Below are positions 14,201 through 29,200 of a DNA stretch of 64,000 nucleotides, piece by piece. Each line of letters begins with the position of its first letter. Within the stretch, counting starts at the first letter, position 1. The notes under the pieces are model-generated. The model searched no databases. It was not told the DNA's origin and worked only from the letters and a program-made list of their open reading frames with translations. The translations under genes were made by a program, and so were the position numbers. The stretch covers positions 606,873-670,872 of the forward strand of contig WBMW01000596.1 in assembly GCA_013396635.1 (NCBI GenBank), given 5' to 3'. The stretch comes from Penelope pileata (taxonomy: Eukaryota > Chordata > Aves > Galliformes > Cracidae).

Positions 14201-17200
14201 CTACACTAAAGCCTGTTTATTGAAACACTTTTCACAGGTGATAAAGATCAGTAACGATGTTTGGTTTTAGAGGGGATGAAAATGACTGGTGTGTTTTAAC
14301 AGGCTGGAGGTTTGTGATTTTATTTTTAAATCATGGTTTGATGTAATCTTGAATGATTGCCTTGGACTTGATTGGCATTGTAGTCTATAGGATAGCTTCC
14401 AACGTCAGTTGCCAGAATAAATAAAATCTTGGCTTGGTTGAATTCAGGGGTCTGTGAAGATTGAAGGAGCTTATTAGGAGATTTCCATTTTGACTGTGAT
14501 CTTCTCGCTGTATGGACAGTCCTACTGTGTACAGGGACTCCAAGAACATCAGTTCTAAATAGAAGAAAGATTCACTTTGCGTTAGTCACAGTGGTTCTTC
14601 AGACGTTGCACAACAGTGCTTGGTGCATCCAGACAATGGGAAAACTACAGAAGAATGTCACATTGTTCAGCGTACATTAGACTAGCAGATCTTGGGTGCA
14701 TAGTGTTAGACTGAATTACAGCAGGGACTTATTCAGCGTGGTTGCTTTCTGCTCATGCCTTCTGCTAATGACATTAAATACCATTTGGTCTTAGCTGGGT
14801 GAATCTGGATTAATGTCAATGCATTCTCTTGTTATAGGAGCAGCTTACTGCCAGTTCATGGACATGTTGTTCCCAGGGTGCATTAGCTTGAAGAAAGTAA
14901 AGTTCCAAGCAAAGCTGGAGCATGAATACATTCACAACTTCAAGCTTCTGCAAGCATCGTTTAAAAGAATGAATGTGGATAAGGTAGGCATTCTGTATTT
15001 CTATTTCAATCACTGGAAGCTTCACAAGCTGAATAAACTGGGTAAAGTCAATAAATAAGGGAAACAAACTTCAAAGCACTTGAAGTCCACTTTTTCAAAT
15101 TTTGACTGGAAACTGGAATTACAGGTTGTATGTGAAGATGTTCTTCTTGACCTTTTGTCATCTCAAAAGGGTGTTTAGGCACAAGGGAAGAAATTTGGCA
15201 TGCTCCATTTAGGTACAAAGTGAAAATTGAGTCCATGTGTCTGCTGAGGAATTGTACAGCTTAACTCATTATTTCTTAATATCAGAGACTCTTTTGATAA
15301 AATACCATCTGTCGGAAATTTGTTGCCATCATTGAACACCAGGGCCTTAATTTGAGATACCGTAAAATTACTGATGACCCGAATTTCCAACAAAATGACT
15401 TGGAAGTATGCTATTCTTATAAGTATTCCATGTTTCCTGTCCAAAACTGGGTTTAAGGAATTTCAAGTATTCAAGAGCTGGAATAGTTTACCCAGTGATT
15501 TGGTAGGTTGACCATCACATGTGATCTTGTGAAGCTGAGGATGGAGATCTCTCAGAAAATAGCTTGTTGCTTAACCACAAGATATTGGTTTTGTGCTTGA
15601 ATTTGTGAGTTTGATGTACTCACAGATAAAAATTACTGTATTGATAAAAACAAATAATGGAAGTTATGTTCTTATACTTGCAGTTATATACAGATGCAGG
15701 TCCTATATATCACTTTAGGATTGCACTGTTTTTTTAGTGTTGTCTTATTCTGAAATTTGAAAAGCCTTATTGCAGAGTCCCACAAAAATTTCATAAAGAA
15801 GTGGTAAAGCTTTATTGTTTTCTGAAAAGTTATGGATGCTTCTGTTTGATTTGATAGTGAAGCATCGGAAAGCCTGATAAAGTTGAATGTTGTCAATTTT
15901 TCTACAGGGAGAAAACTTACAATACTCAAATGAAACAAAAGGAAGGGATGTGCAAAATGCTATGTGGATCGTTATAGGATATCATAGACTTACAAAATGT
16001 TATACAGTTGGCTTAGACTTGAAGAAAAATGAAAATTACAATGGTTTTGGTACCGTTTCCAGTTGAAAATTGAATGCATTCAGGAGGCATTAATATCCAT
16101 TTAACCTGGCTCTCTAATCAGCTGCATGATTTCAGCAAGACAGGACAGTCCTCCTTCAGCAACATTCCCTTCATTGTCACTATCTGCCTGCAGCATCTTG
16201 GAAGCTTGTGCCTCGTGCCGAGCATTATAGAGCCACCTCCCTACAGTGTCACACAGCCACAAGTCACCTTTTGGAGGCTTCATTTCTATGGAAAATGTTC
16301 AGGACATTGATAGACATGCCCGTATAGCCTCTCTTTTGTTTTACTACGCATTTTAGTCAACTTTTTCAGGTCAACGGACTATTTTATGTATAGCTATATA
16401 TGGTATAGAAAAAAATTACAAGGTTAAAACCTCAGGGTTAGTTCATCGTGAACATGTACTACCAAAATGTAGGTTGGCTTGAATTTCAGCACGTCTTGAA
16501 AAAGCTGCTGGGTTTTTGTAGTTCAGGCAGTACAGCAGAGAGTCAGAAACTTCATCTGGACCTCTTGAAGAATTGTTCACCTTTACTATGTCCAACTGCA
16601 GCACGTAAATTACAAAAACAGAAATCCCCACTTAGTTGAATGTAGTGCTACTCCCAGAGCAGCTTTGTTCACCATGGTTGTCACTGCAATAGGAAAGGAG
16701 TAGCTCTTTGAAAGAGAAGCAGTTATGAAGGCTTGCATATAGCCACCTCAAAGGCTGGGCCTTCATTTCTTTTTAAGACCACTTGCAATTCCAACATAAT
16801 TTGCTTTCTTTTAGGAAGAAAACAATGGCAGAGGATATATACTAAAATAGTTAAGATCATTTTTTTTCCAAATAAGTGTGTATGTATTTATTTTTTTTAC
16901 TTTAAAAATGACAATGATGTATTATTGGAAACTTTATTCTACCTTTCAGGTAATTCCAGTGGAAAAACTGGTCAAAGGACGCTTCCAAGACAACTTAGAT
17001 TTCATTCAATGGTTTAAGAAGTTCTTTGATGCTAACTATGATGGGAAGGAGTATGATCCTGTGGAAGCTCGACAAGGCCAAGACGCTCTTCCCCCACCAG
17101 ATCCTGGTGAACAGATCTTTAACCTGCCCAAAAAGTCTCACCATGCAAACTCTCCTACTGCAGGTATTTCGCATTTTAAAGAATTTCATTTCTGTCTCTG

Positions 17201-20200
17201 GAGATTATCATAAACTGTGACTAGTTTTACCAAATAATAGTTAGAAATTACCACTTTGTGAGCATGGGCCATTCTTTCTGTGTTGTTGTAACCCTAGCAC
17301 CTGTGATGTCAGAAGTTAACTTCTCATGTTGTGCTTTTGCTTGGCCCAGTCATATTTTCTGTAGGGTCTCCCCCACTGAACCCTATGTAAGTGTTTTGGA
17401 CTCTACTGGTATCTTCTGGTGGGGAAAAAAAGACTTTTAAGCTTGTCATTGCTGACTGTAGTATGTGTGTGTGTGTTTTCAAGAGCAGGAAATTGATAAC
17501 ACACTGAATTTTTTAAATTATTTTTTATGATGCCGAATCCTAAGTGCTGTCCAGAAAGAAAGAAAGAAAAAAAAAAGAAAGAATTTGTGCTTCACACACG
17601 CTTATTGCTCAGTCTTCTTATGAGCACCGTAGTAGCTATTGCTCTTTCTTGAGGATAGGTCCCTCTTCTGAAATTTTGCTTTGTGTTTCTGCAACAGGAG
17701 TAAACAACTAAGCCTGGTCTTTGGTGTTTGTGTAACATGAGCACTGATGGTCACTCAACAATGCCGTTTTTATTGGTAACTGTGAGTTAAGTGAACAGGA
17801 GAGCAGATCTTTATTTATTTATTTTTAAAATAATCACAAAACAAGAGGTGCTGAGTTTGGTTGCCTGTAGATGTGTAGGTTTGTACATGTGAAATGACAC
17901 ATGCAAGCACACTTAATTCCTTTATTGGTGTGTCCTGAGTTTACCTTATTCATGCTAACCCAATCCTCAAATAATCATTAATTTTGGGTTGACGTAATTC
18001 TGTGACCTGTCTTCTCATAGCCTCAGATTTGCACCACTGCTGGCAAAAGGAAGGGGCACGTATCAGGCAATCTCAGGTTTAGACTGGCTTAAACTCTGGA
18101 GTCATACCCAGATTTCAGCATTCTCTGATCGTTTCTGACCTCAAAAGTGGGCATACTTGGCTGACTGCCTTCATCTCCTTAGCGCTCCCAAGAAGTTGGG
18201 CACCAAATAGCTGGCCAGTGCTGCTCTGAGCTTCTGAAGTGTTTGTTTGTTTGTTTGTTGTCACTGTTTTTTTTGTTTTGTTTTGTTTTGTTTTACTTCT
18301 TAATTTTGCACCATCTTGTATCTATGCTTTTGAACTCTGGGACTTGGTATGCTCTGTCTTCCTGTGTGGTATCTTACACTCCTTTTGAAAACAAAAAACC
18401 CAAGTGCTAATAGCATGTGGTCCATTTGAGAAAATGGAAAATACACTTTTATTAAACACAGACTTTACCATGCTTGTTGATTCTTCTTGCCAGTGGTCTA
18501 TTTTTACCAAAGTCACAAATATGTCATCCAAATTAAAGTTGTGGAGGTGACAATCTTAGAGAAGTAGAATTGCTGCTGGAATGGAAGCAGCTGGTTGATT
18601 TGGATGATTGTGCAGTGATCTCATGTCTTGTTGCTGGTTGTGTAAGAGCATGCCACATGCCTTCAGTGTGGAGTAGGACAACTGGGATATGCGGTGGCTT
18701 TTTGTTAAGATTCTTTGGCCATGGAAGTTGTCTTTTTCATGGAAAGCTTCCTTCTTTATTCATTTAAATATTGGCCAAAACAGGCAGGACGCTAGTTTCA
18801 TTACTATTGAGCCAGGAAGGAGGGATATAGACACTGTATGGTGCTGGGCAAAATAAGAATTCTAGCTTTTATTGCTGCTTGCATTGTAGAACAGCGAAGT
18901 ATCAGTCATAGGTTTATTCTGTGTGTCTGCATGCAAGTGTATGCTTTACTCTAAGTGAAGGAATATTCAGTACAGGTGTTACAGGAACCTTAATGATACT
19001 ACCCAGGTGAGTCAAACAAGCTTAGCCATTTATATTAAAAAAGTCAAAAAAGATAGGTCTCCTGAGTACTGCAAGGGTTGAAGAATTCCCCACCCCTTCT
19101 GGAGCTGCATCTTCCACAGTGATACAGTCACAAGGATGAAATGTATGCCCCTGAATAAGTGTAACATCAGATGGCATAGTTTAAATTGCTACCTGTAACA
19201 TTAATGCCACTTATTTTGTTATTCTACAACCCTGTGTCTTCAGTGAAATGGCTGAGGTTTGGGGCTCAGCTCAACTTCCACTGACTTTGTTAAGGGAGCA
19301 AAGAACATTGTGGGCTGTGTGATGCAATAACCTCTTACACCGATGCAACAAGCGTTTGCCAGCATCAGTAGGAGATTGCCACGGTAGCTCGCCTCTTTGT
19401 TGTATGTTTTCTCTTTGTTGTTATTTTTAATATGCACAATTTGCTTTATTTTAACACTGAAGCTTTGAAATTATAATGGATTTCAAATCATTAACAAAAC
19501 AAAAAGATGCAATAGCACTATAAAATAAAGGAAGCTGCAGGTCTTTTAACGTAATCTAGAAGTTTTTAAACAGTGTGCAGTAGACGTGTATGTATCTTTT
19601 GTTCGGTATCAGGAATAGGTAGACCTATGGGCACTCATTCATGTTGTATTTTTGTTTTTGTCATTGACTTTTAAATAGACCTACTCCAAATTGATGGAAT
19701 ATATGATCCGAATCAATCAAATGTTTTAAGGGAATAATGTATTTAGCTGCTAGCGATTCCATATGTGCTGCAGATGATTCATACTGTTCCACAAAGTAGC
19801 TACTCCAGTGCCCTTTACCAGATTTTTGTTTTTGAATGATTTAGGAGGTGCTAATCTCTTTAATTATTCATAACTAGAGTTCTAACACTGCGTTTTCAGA
19901 GGTAGACTAAGATAATGTCATTCAGTTACCAAAAAAGTGGTCAAATCCCTGGGGGCTGCTTGGAAAGCTTACCCAAAAGGGTAGCTGTAGTGAGTTAGAA
20001 TTATTTTTGGTGTTTTAATCTGGCTCTGAAGCTTGACAGACCTGCTGTATCTGGTAGCTGCTTTCTGTACCTCTAAGTGGCATTTGCCTGTATCTCTGCA
20101 GATGCCAAGTGTGGTCTTTAGTTCATTTTGGAAAATGCTGTTAACACGAAGCAGAACTTGAGGAGTGCGAAACCGCACCGATTGTTGCGTGTATTGGCCG

Positions 20201-23200
20201 TCACGCCAACAAGCCCTTCCATAGCCCTCGGAAAGGCGCTCTGAGCAGCGAGTTGGGCAGGTCAAGGATAGCACAGCTCCTAAGGGCAGCATACACCCAA
20301 ACCCCAACTAATCTTGCGTGCCACCCTCACGCTGCCCATCTTTCTCAAGAGACAGAGCCGATTTGTTGCGGGGCTGTGGAGGAGGGCTGGCTTCGGTGAC
20401 ACGTTTCTTCTAGAAGCGGCAGAGACAGCAAGGAGTGGCGGGTAAATGCAGCTCCCTGCTGGGGGATGAACGCGTTTTCATCCTCTGCGGGGGAGAACCC
20501 CCAGCACAGCTCTCCCGCGTGGGCTTCCTGCCAGCAGGACCACAGCTGCTTTTGGGTAGGATGCCATCTGCCCGCCCCGAGCCTTCGGGTCTCCTCCAGC
20601 TCCCGCTTTTCTCTAGTGCAGTGGTGAACAGATGTAAGGTCACGGTTATCGTAAGGGATTAAAATATTAGTGCATTGTTGTTTGTGCCGGTTCTAATCCT
20701 CTCTGTAAGGAAAAAAAGCAGAAAAGCTTCATCTGATCAAATTGAAAATTTTGATCCGGTTGTCAGGGTTTTAGCTTAGTGGCTTATGTAAGTCTTCCTG
20801 CGTCTCAGAGTGAATCTCCACGGAGCGCTGCTTCTTGTATGGCTGTGGAGCGTCAAAAACGCACGGGAGGAAGACAGCTTAATAAAATTAATTATTTACA
20901 TACAAGCGAAAAACGCAAGAGGTTCTCAGATCTGAAGGCTGTTGGCCTTTTTATTTTGAAATATTCTGTGAGAGCGGGATGACTAAAGCAGAGCTGGAAA
21001 ATACTGGAGGATCACATGAGGGCTAAAAATAATCGTGCTATGACAGGGAAAATAACCAGGGCAGAATGAGCTGTTTGTGCACGGATGCTATATATATAAT
21101 GCGTACGCCGTCGAAGAGCCAGTTATGCAAGAAAAATGCCAATATTCTGTAGGGAAAGGGCATACCCTGCTATGGCAAACGTGCTATGCATTAATTTTTA
21201 GGGGTGGAGATATTCAACAAAAGCAGTTTTTGTTGTAGCAGTTGGTGATATGGTTAAGCATCCCGGGGAGAGCTCATCCTGATGCATTTTCCTTTGCTTT
21301 CCACCAAAACACATCGCCTTTTTCCCATGCTGCAGGCAGTCAGTATTTCCAAGGGCAGCCCCTGCGTGTTGCTCCAGAGCTGTGTGCTAGAGCTGGAGAT
21401 GGGAAGAGCTGTGAGGCGACAACTGAAAATGCTTTTAGGCCTGGTTCATGCGAGGCCAGAGGAGCGTGCTGCCCCACAGGAACAGTGTGTGCGAGGTGGG
21501 GAGGAAAATGGCTCAGCCCTCAAACACACATACCTCCCCCAGACACATCAGGAGGGTTTAATTTTTAAAGCTACTGAGGCAGAGAAGTGAGACTGCATAG
21601 CAACACTGCTTGCAATGCAGGAGCAAGGGCTTTCTTTTTCTTTCGTTTTCTATTTTTCGTTTTCTTTTCTTTTTTTTTCTTCTTCCTTTTTAAGATGACT
21701 CTGTTTGAGAAGCAATGAGTAACATTGCTGTCCTAATTTTAAGTGTTATGTGCACCCTGCTTAAATTTTCACATCACCTTTCATATTTCAATATACCTTT
21801 CCTTGCTGTTCTTTTTTTTTTTTTTCCCTTCAGATTTTTTCCTTTTGGGATAGCTTCCTTGTAGCTAACCAGGTAGTTACGCAATTTTATAAATCATAGG
21901 GGGGTTTTGGGAGGACTTCAAATTTTAAAATGTTTTCTTCTGTTAGGCCTATGTGAGTGGTTTCATTGATTGAAGAGGAATGCTCGCATACTTGGCAATT
22001 TTTCTGGAGAAAATAGGGGTTTCAGCTGACAGTAGGGTTTTTTGTCATTAAAATTTTGGTTATTTTAAATTTAAAGATATCATTTAGGATGGAGAGGGCT
22101 GTGGTTAGTTGCCATCTATCCAATCTCCTTCTGTTAAAGATGAACGTGGCCAGTCATGCCACAAACAAAACTTTTCCATCTAACAAGTAGACTCCATTGT
22201 ATGTTCTCACTTGGATGGCTCAGTTGAAATTTGTAGAAGGTGTTTCATTTTCAGGTGTCTGTGCAGACTTCTCGCCAGCTCTCTGGCAGTGATGGTCAGC
22301 GCAGAGCTCATCAGACTGTGCTGGAGCCCGCGGTGGTGGCACTGTGGAGAGCTGAGGGAAGAGGGGTCCCACCACCCCCAGGGAAGTCAGTACCACAGAG
22401 TCACAGTGCTCCGTGTCGGGATGCTGAAAGTTGGTATTGTCCAAGGTCGTTTTGTTCCCATTAAGCATCAGTTGTCATCACTTGTGCCATTAAGCATCCC
22501 TAAATGGAGCAGTTTCTTGCATCCCAGTGTCACTGTAACAGTATGCATGTGTGAATATTAATCTGCTCGCTGTCCTCACTCATTTGTTTTAAGTGGGCTG
22601 AGACTTTGTGAATAAATTGCTAGCTCTGTGGCCTCTTAGTGGCTTTGGGCGTTCTTCTGTGGCATGAGTCAGGAATATTCCTTTTAGGAAATTTTACAAT
22701 TTGAAATAAACATTTCAGTTTTTTAATTTGAAGATATACTGCAAAAGGTTCCCAATGCTATTGCAGCAATAGCTGTGAGGGCTCAGCCAAGTCTTGCTTG
22801 CTCAGGGCTTCCACTGCTCCCCACACTGTCCTCACACGCATCCACACAGCAGACATGCACGTGTTCCCTTGGAATTTTGCATAAATATTTAACAGCATAC
22901 TAATTACTCATATAGCTTCAAGGAAAAATTGTCTCTAAGCATTAAATGGGTCTCGTCTGCAAGACTGCGCTTGTGATGTAAAGTGACCTGGAATTCAAAG
23001 TCTGGCTTTGTTGTTTCCAAAATGTACAGGGTGCCAACATTTTGTGCTCTGTATTTTGGAAGTGTACATCTGTCTGTTTGATGTTTAGCAAAAAAACAAC
23101 AATAAGCTGGGCTTACTGACTAGTGATTGTTTCTGGAGCACCACAGTTAGAAGACTGCAAGGCGTTTCAAAATGGTTTCATCTAGTTTATTTCAGACCGA

Positions 23201-26200
23201 GAACAAAATAATTTGTCTTTAGAAATGGTGCTAAAGTGAACATATTTTTCTCATCTCTGCTAGCGTTACATAGGTAGGAACAAAACGTCATCCAGGTGCT
23301 AATTGATGCATCTGCAGTACTGCTTTTAGAAAGTTCTAATTCAACCCTGTATCAACCTCAAATCAGAGCATGATGCGATCCAAGTTTTCACAATGTGGTG
23401 GAAGCTGGAAGGCACCTCTGGGCCCCTCTGGCCTAACCCCTGGCTGAGCAGGGACACCCAGAGCAGGGTGCCCAGGCCCATGTCCAGGCGGCTGCTGAAG
23501 ATCTCCAGGGAGGAGACTCCACAGCCTCTGGGCAGCCTGAGCCAGTGCTCTGTCACCCGCACAGCACAGAGGTGCTGCCTGGTGTTTAAATGCAGTTCAT
23601 TGTATTTCAATTCGAGGGTGCTGCATCTTGTCCTAGGCACCACTGAGAAGCGCCTGACTGTCACCTTTACTCTGCCCCATCAGATGTATACACATTGATG
23701 AGATCTCCCTCTTCTCCAGGCTGAACAGCCTCAGCTCTCTCAGCCTCTCCTCCCAGCAGCAGTGCTCTAGTCCCGTTGTCATCTCTGTGGCCCTTTGTTG
23801 GACTTTCTCCATTACGTCCATTTCTCTCTTGTATTGGAGAGCCCAGAACTGGACGCAGCACTCCAGATGCAGCCCCACCAGTGCTGAGGAGAGGGGAAGG
23901 ATCACTTCCCTTGACCTGCTGGCAGTGCTCTGCCAAATGCAGCCCAGGAGGCTGTTGGCCTCCTTGCTGTAAGGGTGTCCTGCTGAGTCGCGTTCAACTT
24001 GGTGTCCACCAGGACCCCCAGGTCTTTTTCTGCCATGGGGCTTTCCAGACAATTGTCCCCAACATGTTTTGGGGCGTAGGGTTTCTCCTCCCTTGTGCAG
24101 GAGTCTGCACTTCTCTTTCAACATCAACAGTAAGCATAGAAAGGAATCAGTAATAGGTAACATTTATGGCACTGATCACGATGCAATTCTCTCAGTGTTC
24201 CGTGAAAAGAGCTGACAAGAATATGTTTTGCATGTAAAATATTTGTCTGAGACATTGTGCTTTCTCAAAATATGGAAATAGAACTTCGTAGACTGCTGTC
24301 CAAGCCAAAAAAAAAAGAATGTTTTTTTTGTGACATTGGTCATGTGGGATGTCTGAAAAGTCTTACTGAATATATAATCCCTACCGGTATAATTTTGTTT
24401 GTAGTTGGACAATAAATATTTCCATGGAAGATGTGATGATGGAGAGAATTGGAGCTGCTTGAATTATGTAGCACCTCGGAGCAACAAATTAGGAATTATT
24501 CCACACTTGCACTAATTGACTGCAGAGTCATTGTGGTGCTCAGTAGCAAAGTTATTAAAGTCTGCTAGAATCTTTCATCTCCATTAAGGTGTTTGGCTGT
24601 CTCGAGCACTTTGCACAACTCTACCAACCAGCTTCCTTTAATTCTTTTATGAAATTAAGCTTCTGTTAGAAATGGGAGGCTTACCTCTGAGCTGATTCCA
24701 ATACTGATATTTTAGAATAAATGAGCAGTAAAGCCTTTTCTTTTTTTTCTTTTTTTTTCTCCAGGAAATTTTTAATTAGAAAACCCTAGGCATTCTCTGT
24801 TGCAATTAAGTTCTATCCAGCTGTCACTGATACCGTCTGAAAGGCTCAGATTATCTAGCTGGTTTTTAACTGTGTTACTGGAATTGGAATATCATGTTCA
24901 TTTCAGAGCTGATCTCAAGGAGGGGAAATAAGTCCATTTATTTTGATTTGTCTGGACTTTATAAAGCTTAATAGCACTTCACTGTAGAAATCCAGAAGGC
25001 TTTGTAGCTTTCAAAGGGCAGAGCACAATGGGATGTATTTGGTACTACCCAGTCCTGCCTGCCTGCAGACAGCAGTGATGTGAGCTTGCTCAGCACACTT
25101 TGGGAGGGTGCCGCAGCTCTGCAAATTAGAAAGAATACCTGGAGATTCAGTGTTAGTGCTTGCTCTGTCCTTAACTCTCTGCAGGTCAAAAGAGATGTGT
25201 CCGTAACAATTCTGCTCTTTGTAATCGGCGCACCAGTCTGCACAGAACCAGCTCTCTTCACGGGGCTGTTGGGCATGACAGGGAGCACTGCTCCGGGGCT
25301 GCACAGCTTGCCTTGCTTGGGCTGTGCACCACAGCCTCTGAGGGAAAACCATGAGTAGCTGCTGGGCCAGGGAATGCTGCCCGTCAAAGCTGAGCAGTCT
25401 GTCTTCTGCTTGCATGCAGGCACCTGGCGAGGAAGTCCAGCCCTGCCTTGGTGTGGAAGAATGGTAGTTAGCAGAGGGCAGCTGCACTGCCCAGCTGAGG
25501 TTTCACATCTGAGTGACCACAGCTTGTGTATAGCATTCAGTTGTCAGCTGAACTGCTTCCTGCACACGTAGAATACAATAAGAACTTCTGAATTGTGTGG
25601 GATAGAAGTATTCGTTAAAGAGCTTCGTGCCCAACTAGAATGCTATGATCAGAGTGGTTATTTCATTCATGTGCTTACCCTGCATGTTTTGACACCTGTT
25701 TTCTTCCGTTCGTCTGCTAATCCAAATAAAATTAATTTTCCTGGCTTTGAAAGCACCTTAACAATCCCTTTCTTAAGCGGTTGATTTGTAGGTAGTCAAA
25801 GTATGGACTGAACCTGGAAAAATTGTAGTGGAGGCAGGATGCTAAATTTTATGAGATTGCCCACAGAAATAAATAGCAGCAGTAAATCTTGGCATTTGTA
25901 GTGTTTTTCCACAACTTATTTATTCTTTGCTAGTCTATGTGTGATGGGAAGAGAGGTGTAATTTTGGGCACACAGACAACGTTGAAGTTTCCTAATTTTA
26001 ATGAGTCTGTGTACTGGAATCTGAAATCTGCTAGAGGTGAGTTTATGTGTGTAATTATAAGGATTAGCTGGATTAAGTAACTGTTGCTGTTTCTCATCAT
26101 TTTTCAGCTCCTCTGTGGGACCACTGTACACAGGTCTAGGTCAATAAGACGATGTGATCTCTATGGCTCAGTCACATGGGCATCTCACAAGTCTTCTTTC

Positions 26201-29200
26201 TTCCCTCCTCTTTTTCCCTTCCTCCTCATGACTTCTTGTTAGTAATGTCATTGTAAAACATCAGTACGAACGCATTGCTCTGTTGAAGCGTTGTTGAAGG
26301 TGGGAAGTGTATCATGAAAGTGACAACGTGGAACACAGTGATGCGTGTCACAAAAGGAGTAGCCTTACAGAAAGGGCAGCTGGCCAGGTGTCGGTTGGGG
26401 TTGGGGCTCCTGAGAAACATGAGGCGAGTCCCTCCAGACACGGTGAACTGCAAGATCAGAGCTCAGCTGGTGTTTGGGCTTTCTCTCTCTCCCTGTGTGA
26501 CCCAGGCTTCAGAAACAACAACGGATGATGGTAAAGGAAGCCATGAGGCCCATAAGCATGTCTGTACAACTGTCGTTGGCTCTTTAGAAGAGCCAGTGGT
26601 ATGTGTGGGTGCTGCAAAGCAAGACTGCTGACTCACAGACCTGCTCAGTAAATCAAATAAAACAGGCTGGAGAGAGGACTGGATCTTTGTTCCGTGCCCT
26701 CAGCCCAAGCAGTCTTGGTAGCAGAGGTGTGCTGACCCTATCTGGAAGCCATTTCCAAGGGGTGGAAAGGAGGAGAGGGCTATGAGTGGGAGGAAAGTGC
26801 TGATGCCACTGGGGTAAGGTGGACAGCTGCGTGCTGATGCTCACCAACCAGGCCGAGGGACCGGCTCTGGGCACGGCAGAGCAGGGCCTGAGGAGCCTGC
26901 TGAGGGGCATGAAGAGGCTGCGAAGCACCTCTGTGAAGGGAGTGCCTGTACGACTTGTTAGCTGCTGGTTTTGCTGGTAGAGACATTGCTCTGTGCTTTG
27001 TCAGATCTGCAGTGCGAGTCATTAGAAACAAACAGCGAAGCCTAAGCAGATCAAAACAGATCGCTCGGTCGCCATGGTAACCGCGCGTTCACTGTTGGAT
27101 TTGGTTCTGCTTGCACTGTCTGAATCTCGATGCCCTTGTCGCAGTGGTGGCTTACAGTGGAAACAAGGAGAGCACGGGGATGGTTTAGCTGCTTTGTTTC
27201 GAGTCCCTGTTTCTCCAGGGGGCCGAATAGATAGGTACACCAAGGATTGGGCCCAGGGACTTGTCTCTTAGGGCACTTTTTTTAAAAGCTGAAAGCTGCC
27301 GACGACTAAGGGGACTTTATACTCCTAGTCTGATTTTTGTGTTTTAGTTTCTGTTGCTTCTCTCTCAGCAGTAAGGTCAAAGTAAAACTGACGAAAATTG
27401 ATTATTCCCTTTCTCGTGGTAGAACATTGGAACCTTTTCCACTGAAGTAATGGTGAGAATGGCTGTCTGCAAGTTAAATACATGTATTTCAGCATCCAGT
27501 TAGTAGGGATGTATTAATCCTGGGGATAAATTTTGATTATTATTTATTGATTGTACTTTTTAGGTGCTGCTAAATCCAGTCCAGCTTCTAAACCAGGATC
27601 AACACCTTCTCGCCCATCTTCAGCAAAAAAAGCTGCACCAAGCAGCTCAGCATCCAAATCAGATAAAGATTTGGAAACTCAAGTCATACAGCTCAGTGAA
27701 CAGGTAAATTTGCTTGAGGCATAAAATTAGGTGCATTCATTGTCAGAGGCAGGCATGAAATCTAATATTGCCCTCTGTTGAATGATATCCTCCAGAATTA
27801 TGAAGGTACAAAAGATTGAAATAGCCCAGCTGGGAAGAAAAAAAGAGATTTATTGTTAAACATAGCATTTAACAGAGATGGCTGGTGTTGTGCCAGTACA
27901 TTTGAAAGGGGATCTTAGGAATGCCAGGTAAGTCTTGCTGAAGTATGAGAGCTTTGTTACAGATGTTTTTATTAATTAGATTTTGAAATGAATTTTTTAT
28001 TTCACTTGGATAGGAAAAATCCCAATAGTGTCTTTGCTCTTGTATATTACAAATTTGAATTAAATCGTTTTAATGTGTTGTTGGGTTAGGGTTACGAGAA
28101 ATGAAACCTGTTCGTAATATCTGGGTGTTAGAGAATTGCAGCTGTACTGAGACTAGCTCATCGCACTCTGCTTTTTGGAATGAAGGCATTCAGAAGGCAA
28201 TATGCCTTTTTCGATAAAAAATGAATCTACCTTTGTGAAAATACTTAATTATAAATGTTCTGCAACATAATAAGGTTTTAGAATTTCTTCAGTGTTAGGA
28301 AAGTAAGGGCTTAATTTTCATTTCTGCTCTTTGTGCTCTGACACCACTCTGTCATTCTTGGACACGCAAGAGTGTCATTGTCAGAGGCAGGCATGAAATC
28401 TAATATTGCCCTCTGTTGAATGATATCCTCCAGAATTATGAAGGTACAAAAGGTTGATTAGCCACGCTGGACAGGAGGAGATACCTGCATCTGGCTCAGG
28501 ACCATGCTGTTAGGATGGTGTTAAGGCCACTAGTGTAAATGAGACCTGACTCTGTATTTGTCAGGGGCGTACTGAAAGGAAAAGCCTCATATTTTACAGC
28601 GAGAGCTGCCTGGCAGCTGCATACAGAAAGTTATTGTTGTTCTGGATCAAGTATTATTTTCGACAATTAAGGGAATTTCAATTTCAGACTTTCATCAACC
28701 TGAACAACAATGATTTTGGTTTATTTGGGCACTGATTGTAAACTCTTGGTTACTGTTTTGTGCCTAAGGTGGTGATGGATAGCCACGTACTGCGGGTTCA
28801 GTGTGTGATTCTGAGCAGCAGCAAGCACAACAGGGCCCACCAGCCTTCCAAGTGGGTTTTCAGTTGCTGCTGTAATACAAATGTATTCAAATGTTGTATG
28901 AGGAATGAATGTACTTATATACTTCTGACGGAGTCTTTTTTTTTATGTCGTTGTAAGTGGAGTTCTAACACCATTTAAAAGTGGTTTAAACCATGACATT
29001 TGTACTTACAAGTCAGAATGTGTTCACTTCAGCAGGGAAAGTCACTAGGTATGTAGGCAAGGTAAAAATATTTGATCTTTACTAAAATACAAATAGGCAG
29101 TCCCTATCACATCCACTGCTAATGTATTCCTAGCAGCTTCCATGTGTGAAAACCTTGAGCTTTACATACAAATAACCCTGAGGGAAACCAATGATTTCCT

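Larger units (their letters stand above)
17164..27563 (+). other. MAPRE2 intron (10.4 kb)
   Basis: Contains the CR1 remnant at 23385-24125 and simple repeats at 17556, 18240 and 21628. GC-richer patches near 20.2-20.6 and 26.3-27.3 kb give frames on both strands without recognisable homology. Confidence 0.9.

Noticed and set aside
23633..24163. 176-codon - strand frame as a host gene
   Set aside because: It is CR1 ORF2 sequence, not a host gene.
24968..25487. Overlapping 150-160-codon - strand frames
   Set aside because: Two frames of similar length over the same bases, no recognisable motif, and no exon borders that fit MAPRE2.
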